Source of the DNA: Candidatus Altimarinota bacterium
GTDB lineage: Bacteria; Patescibacteriota; Gracilibacteria; UBA4473
NCBI GenBank assembly: GCA_026982915.1
Contig: JALWQU010000168.1
Span: 1-7,665, forward strand
Direction: 5' to 3'
DNA length: 7,665 bases
Positions within the stretch are counted from its first letter, which is position 1, and each line of letters starts with the position of its first letter. The translations under genes were made by a program, and so were the position numbers. This document shows, one piece after another, positions 4,731 through 7,665 of the stretch. The notes under the pieces were generated by a model. It saw only the letters and a program-made list of their open reading frames with translations. It ran no database searches and had not been told where the DNA came from.

Positions 4731-6488
4731 CTATAAAGCGCCAATTTCTTTTACAATTTCAGATCGAACTTTTTCAAACCCAGCAATATCATCCGCGGCC
4801 ACTTCTTTAATCCGTCCAAGCTTGATAATAACCGGTAATTCTGAAACCAGGTTAAAGTCAAACTCTTCTCGATCAACCAGTTTCATCCCTTCTTCATAGA
4901 GCGTTACAATCGTCTTGAGCATTTGATACTGTTTTGCCGGGATAATATACGCATCTTCCGGATCAAATGAATCCTGATAAAGGTAATCTTCTCGAATAGA
5001 CTTAGCGACTAATAATACTAATTTCTCTCTTGTTGAAAGGGCATCTGGACCCACTAAACGAACAATTTCTTCTAATTTTGCTTCTTCTTGCAAGAGTCCC
5101 ATGGCGGTCTCTCGAACCTCCCAATAATCACTCGCAATATTATCCTTCATATAGACTTCAAGATTTGGAAGATACAGTGAATACGATTTAAGCCAATTAA
5201 TAGCCGGAAAATGACGTTGATAAGAAAGTTTTGAATCAAGTCCCCAATAAGTTTTGGTCACTCGAAGCGTATTCTGGCTCACCGGTTCAGAAAGATCTCC
5301 CCCTGGAGGTGAAACCGCTCCAATAACCGTCAATGATCCCACTCTATCATCTGATCCCAAACATTTCACAAGACCCGCTCGTTCATAGAATTCCGCGGTC
5401 TTAGACCCTAAATAGGCTGGATATCCTTCTTCCCCAGGCATTTCTTCAAGCCGTCCAGACATTTCTCGCATAGCTTCAGCCCATCGTGAAGTAGAATCCG
5501 CCATAAGCGCCACATTATACCCCATATCTCGATAATATTCCGCAATAGTGATTCCGGTATAAACCGAAGCTTCTCGTGCTGCTACGGGCATATTAGAGGT
5601 GTTGGCAATCAAGACCGTTCGTTTCATGAGTGGTTCTCCTGAGTTTGGATCGATAAGATGGGGGAAATCATTTAGCACTTCGGTCATTTCATTCCCTCGT
5701 TCTCCACACCCAATATAAACAATTACTTGTGCATCACAGTATTTTGCTAGCCCTTGTTGTGTCACGGTTTTTCCAGCCCCGAATGGTCCCGGAATACAAG
5801 CCGCTCCACCTTTTGTCAAAGGAAAGAACATATCAATCGATCGACATCCCGTTACTAACGGTTCTGATGGAAGTTGCTTGGATGTCGCTTTACGCGCATT
5901 TCGGATCGGCCAAAACTGTCGCATAGCAATATTTTCTTTTTTCCCTTTATTATCAAGGACGGCAATCGTATCTGAAACTTTAAAATGTCCTGATTCAATC
6001 TTTTCAACTTTGGCGTTTATAATTCCAACCGGTACCATAATCTTGTGAAGAATAAGCGCTGTTTCTTGTACCGTTCCTAAAACATCTCCTTCGCTGACCG
6101 TATCCCCTTCACTCACGGTCGATACAAAATCCCATTTTTTTGTCTGATCCAGCCCAGGAGCATCAATTCCTCGTGCGAGGAAATGTCCTGATTCTTCTTC
6201 TAAAATAGCCAGTGGCCGTTGTATCCCATCATAAATTGATTCCAAAAGTCCTGGCCCAAGCTCTACAGAAAGTGTTTGTCCTGTAAGCAACACGGGCTCT
6301 CCTGGTCCAACCCCCGCAGTTTCTTCATAAACCTGAATAGAAGCATTCCCTTTTTCTAATCGAATAATTTCACCCACTAATTTTTCGTCTCCAACACGGA
6401 CAACTTCATACATCTTGGCCTTTTCCATATTTGAAGCCACAACAAGCGGTCCAGAGACCTTTACAATAACGGGGTTTGAGTTAGTCAT
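4731..6488 (-). CDS. atpA: V/A-type ATPase catalytic subunit A
   Basis: This is the catalytic, nucleotide-hydrolysing subunit of the rotary V/A-type ATPase (A3B3 head), which couples ATP to H+ or Na+ movement across the membrane. At 585 residues it is full length. The order is an N-terminal beta-barrel (about 1-75), the long insertion typical of subunit A and absent from F-type beta (roughly 110-190), the P-loop GPFGAGKTV (234-242), GCGERGNE with the catalytic Glu263 (260-267), Walker B VALMAD ending at Asp331, SRWAEAMREMSGRLEEMPGE (334-353) and a helical C-terminus. The gene has its own promoter and is followed by sufC, not by subunit B. Subunits B, D, E, C, I and K are not in the window, so a working complex would need them from elsewhere in the genome. 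The ATG at 6486-6488 fits the family N-terminus; no Shine-Dalgarno is seen. It ends in TAG. Confidence 0.97.
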   Translation of the reverse strand: MTNSNPVIVKVSGPLVVASNMEKAKMYEVVRVGDEKLVGEIIRLEKGNASIQVYEETAGVGPGEPVLLTGQTLSVELGPGLLESIYDGIQRPLAILEEESGHFLARGIDAPGLDQTKKWDFVSTVSEGDTVSEGDVLGTVQETALILHKIMVPVGIINAKVEKIESGHFKVSDTIAVLDNKGKKENIAMRQFWPIRNARKATSKQLPSEPLVTGCRSIDMFFPLTKGGAACIPGPFGAGKTVTQQGLAKYCDAQVIVYIGCGERGNEMTEVLNDFPHLIDPNSGEPLMKRTVLIANTSNMPVAAREASVYTGITIAEYYRDMGYNVALMADSTSRWAEAMREMSGRLEEMPGEEGYPAYLGSKTAEFYERAGLVKCLGSDDRVGSLTVIGAVSPPGGDLSEPVSQNTLRVTKTYWGLDSKLSYQRHFPAINWLKSYSLYLPNLEVYMKDNIASDYWEVRETAMGLLQEEAKLEEIVRLVGPDALSTREKLVLLVAKSIREDYLYQDSFDPEDAYIIPAKQYQMLKTIVTLYEEGMKLVDREEFDFNLVSELPVIIKLGRIKEVAADDIAGFEKVRSEIVKEIGAL

Positions 6489-6521
6489 TTTCGATTAGGT
6501 AGTTTAATGAATTTCATCGAC

Positions 6522-6549
6522 ATTCTTAGCAAATAAAAAAAATTGTCAA
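6522..6549 (-). promoter_or_regulatory. Promoter of atpA-sufC
   Basis: On the minus strand a perfect TTGACA (6544-6549) is followed, 16 bp on, by AAGAAT (6522-6527), a 4 of 6 match to the -10. The -35 assignment is strong and the -10 weaker. The leader would be about 25-30 nt. Confidence 0.5.
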
Positions 6550-6570
6550 CAGAGAATATACTTGTATATT
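6543..6570 (+). promoter_or_regulatory. Promoter of the deaminase gene, sharing its -35 with the atpA promoter
   Basis: TTGTCA (6543-6548, 5 of 6) and TATATT (6565-6570, 5 of 6) are 16 bp apart on the plus strand. The -35 overlaps the -35 of the divergent atpA promoter by 5 bp, because TTGTCAA reads as TTGACAA on the other strand. Confidence 0.55.
6555..6570. promoter_or_regulatory. Palindrome over the deaminase -10 box
   Basis: AATATAC (6555-6561) and GTATATT (6564-6570) are perfect 7-bp arms with a TT centre. The right arm contains the -10 hexamer, so the site could be an operator. It is A/T-rich, so it may be fortuitous. Confidence 0.35.
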
Positions 6571-6602
6571 TTAATCCAAATACAGTCCTCAGCTTGAAAT
6601 TT

Positions 6603-7028
6603 ATGAAAAAACCTCCTTATTGTCCTCCCAATCGTGAACTTCAATATGTGGATGAAACAAATCTGTACTATCAAATGGCTAAAAAATATGCCGAAGAAAA
6701 CTCCCTTGACCCAGCGCATAAAACAGGCGCTGTTATCGTCAAAAATAATCTCGTTATAGGAGAAGGGGCTAATGGTTCTACTTTTCATGTAAAAAACGGT
6801 TGCGAACGAAAACGACAAAATATACCAACCGGACAAGGCTATGATCTATGCGAAGGATGCGCGCCCGTAAACCACGCGGAACAAAAGGCTATTGCCGATT
6901 GTCTCAAACAGGGAAACAACCCCGAAAACGCCGATTTATATCTATACGGTCACTGGTGGTGTTGTGAATCTTGCTGGGGAGCAATGATTAGCGCAAAAAT
7001 AAAAAATGTTTATTTAGTAGAAGATTAA
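6603..7028 (+). CDS. Zinc-dependent dCMP/CMP deaminase-family protein
   Basis: This family deaminates dCMP to dUMP, feeding dTMP synthesis, or acts on related cytosine nucleotides. From the ATG at 6603 the product has 141 residues. A TTG 20 codons upstream is in frame but sits inside the promoter -35, so it is rejected as a start. Visible are TGAVIVKNNLVIGEGANGS (41-59, with the GxNG-like turn of dCMP deaminases), NHAEQKAI (90-97) carrying zinc ligand His91 and proton-shuttle Glu93, and CCESC (120-124) supplying Cys121 and Cys124. The usual Pro before the first Cys (PCxxC) is Cys120. The end, ISAKIKNVYLVED, resembles the C-terminus of the ComEB-type dCMP deaminase. Eight cysteines in a short protein, including Cys83 and Cys86, could provide a second metal site. 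Substrate is inferred from family resemblance; other deaminase substrates remain possible. Confidence 0.82.
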   Translation: MKKPPYCPPNRELQYVDETNLYYQMAKKYAEENSLDPAHKTGAVIVKNNLVIGEGANGSTFHVKNGCERKRQNIPTGQGYDLCEGCAPVNHAEQKAIADCLKQGNNPENADLYLYGHWWCCESCWGAMISAKIKNVYLVED

Positions 7029-7093
7029 GGCGCTAAGAAGACATCAATAATAATCATAGGAAAAGATGAAGTAGATAACCCCTATATCACTTA

Positions 7094-7665
7094 CTATCCC
7101 CATGCACCATAAAATAATAAGAATAAAACTATACCAACAATAAGTAGTAACAAATAAATAATTTTAACTGAGAATCCCTGTTCTACAAAGAAACAATCTT
7201 CTTTCATAAAGGAAAAAATAAGCCCCTGCTTTTCACTCCATTCAACATTCCAAAATAGACCTGCAAAAAAATAAAGCACACTTGAAGCTGGTATATTTGC
7301 TAACCATGTTACAGGATACACACCGTCTCTCCATAAAATATAAAGATCATAAGACCAACTAACGGAAAGTATCCAAAAAATAGTGGCAATAAATAACTCT
7401 AAAAAAGAACTTTGTTTTTTTAATAAACGATAAAAAATGCCAATACTCCATGGAGCTGTTAAAAATGTAAGCGTTGCCATCATTGGCATACTGATATAAT
7501 CCCATGTTGGATCATCCATGTAGGGAGCCACTAATGTTAAAAATAATGTAGCACCTATAAAAGTAAAAATTTTCCATTTTTGAAATAAGAAAATCCAATA
7601 TTTTTTTTGAAATAATGAAATTTTTTTAAAATTCCATATACATAAAAACAAACTAAATAAACATA
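7094..7665 (-). CDS. Unrecognised multi-pass membrane protein, 5' end probably outside the window
   Basis: I do not recognise this protein. The reading frame stays open to the window edge. The first possible start inside it is a TTG at 7649-7651, giving 185 residues, but the codons upstream (CLFS) are also hydrophobic, so the true start probably lies beyond 7665. Counting from the TTG, hydrophobic segments lie near 28-44, 52-74, 85-105, 113-135 and 163-183, and another may precede them, so five or six membrane passes are likely. Loops are short and contain basic clusters (KKYWIF, RLLKKQ). Aromatic residues, especially Trp, are frequent (for example ILWRDGVYPVTW at 105-116). No catalytic motif or signal cleavage site is seen. 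The DNA is visibly more A/T-rich than atpA, though membrane proteins often are. It converges on the deaminase gene, leaving a 65-nt gap without a clear terminator. Confidence 0.6.
   Translation of the reverse strand, partial: CLFSLFLCIWNFKKISLFQKKYWIFLFQKWKIFTFIGATLFLTLVAPYMDDPTWDYISMPMMATLTFLTAPWSIGIFYRLLKKQSSFLELFIATIFWILSVSWSYDLYILWRDGVYPVTWLANIPASSVLYFFAGLFWNVEWSEKQGLIFSFMKEDCFFVEQGFSVKIIYLLLLIVGIVLFLLFYGAWG

Noticed and set aside
6543..6602. Longer deaminase starting at the TTG at 6543
   Set aside because: That TTG is part of the -35 hexamer, so it would lie upstream of the predicted transcript start; the ATG at 6603 is better placed and begins the family-like region.
7029..7093. Bidirectional terminator between the deaminase and the membrane protein
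   Set aside because: The CCCCTAT and TATCCCC segments are mirror repeats, not inverted repeats, so they cannot form a hairpin.
1..7665. Alternative code with UGA as glycine (code 25) or reassigned UAG
   Set aside because: trpE, the permease and the antitoxin end at TGA, and sufC, atpA and the last gene end at TAG, at family-typical lengths, with no internal TGA or TAG in the long genes.
1..7665. CRISPR arrays, insertion sequences, transposases, rRNA genes or replication origins
   Set aside because: No regularly spaced direct repeats, transposase motifs, rRNA signatures or origin-like repeat clusters are visible.

Overview
The window comes from a low to moderate G+C bacterium with compact gene packing and the standard genetic code. 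TAA, TGA and TAG all end apparently intact genes, and no long gene contains an internal stop. Promoters look like ordinary sigma-70 sites, with -35 and -10 hexamers 16-17 bp apart, yet no gene start has a recognisable Shine-Dalgarno sequence. A V/A-type ATPase A subunit, a true TrpR repressor and SD-poor starts would fit a small-genome lineage such as Patescibacteria (CPR) or a Chlamydiae-like group. The sequence alone does not settle the taxon.

Layout. (1) Positions 1-466, minus strand: a Phd/YefM-type antitoxin with its own promoter and palindromic operator. It is followed 2 nt later by a RelE/YoeB-like toxin frame broken by an amber stop. (2) Positions 568-3168, plus strand: a tight trpR-trpE-EamA transporter operon. 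Its promoter is covered by three GTAC boxes exactly 14 bp apart, matching two overlapping TrpR operators, and the predicted transcript starts at or within about 3 nt of the trpR start codon. (3) Positions 3198-3963, plus strand: trpG with its own promoter and a leader of about 130 nt holding a compact multi-hairpin structure. (4) Positions 3960-6488, minus strand: a V-type ATPase subunit A gene followed 9 nt later by sufC, neither beside its usual partner genes; sufC converges on trpG with overlapping stop codons. (5) Positions 6603-7028, plus strand: a dCMP-deaminase-like protein, divergent from the ATPase gene, with the two -35 boxes overlapping. (6) Positions 7094-7665, minus strand: an unrecognised multi-pass membrane protein running off the window edge.

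How the genes work together. TrpE and TrpG are the two subunits of anthranilate synthase, the first committed step of tryptophan synthesis. TrpR is predicted to repress its own gene, trpE and the transporter when tryptophan is plentiful, which makes the transporter a candidate tryptophan or aromatic-compound permease. trpG has no GTAC operator and appears to be controlled separately, possibly through the structured leader. The remaining trp genes (trpD, C, F, B, A) are not in the window.

The most noteworthy signals are the TrpR operator/promoter architecture with a probable leaderless trpR mRNA, the structured trpG leader, the decayed toxin beside an intact antitoxin, and the isolated atpA-sufC pair.
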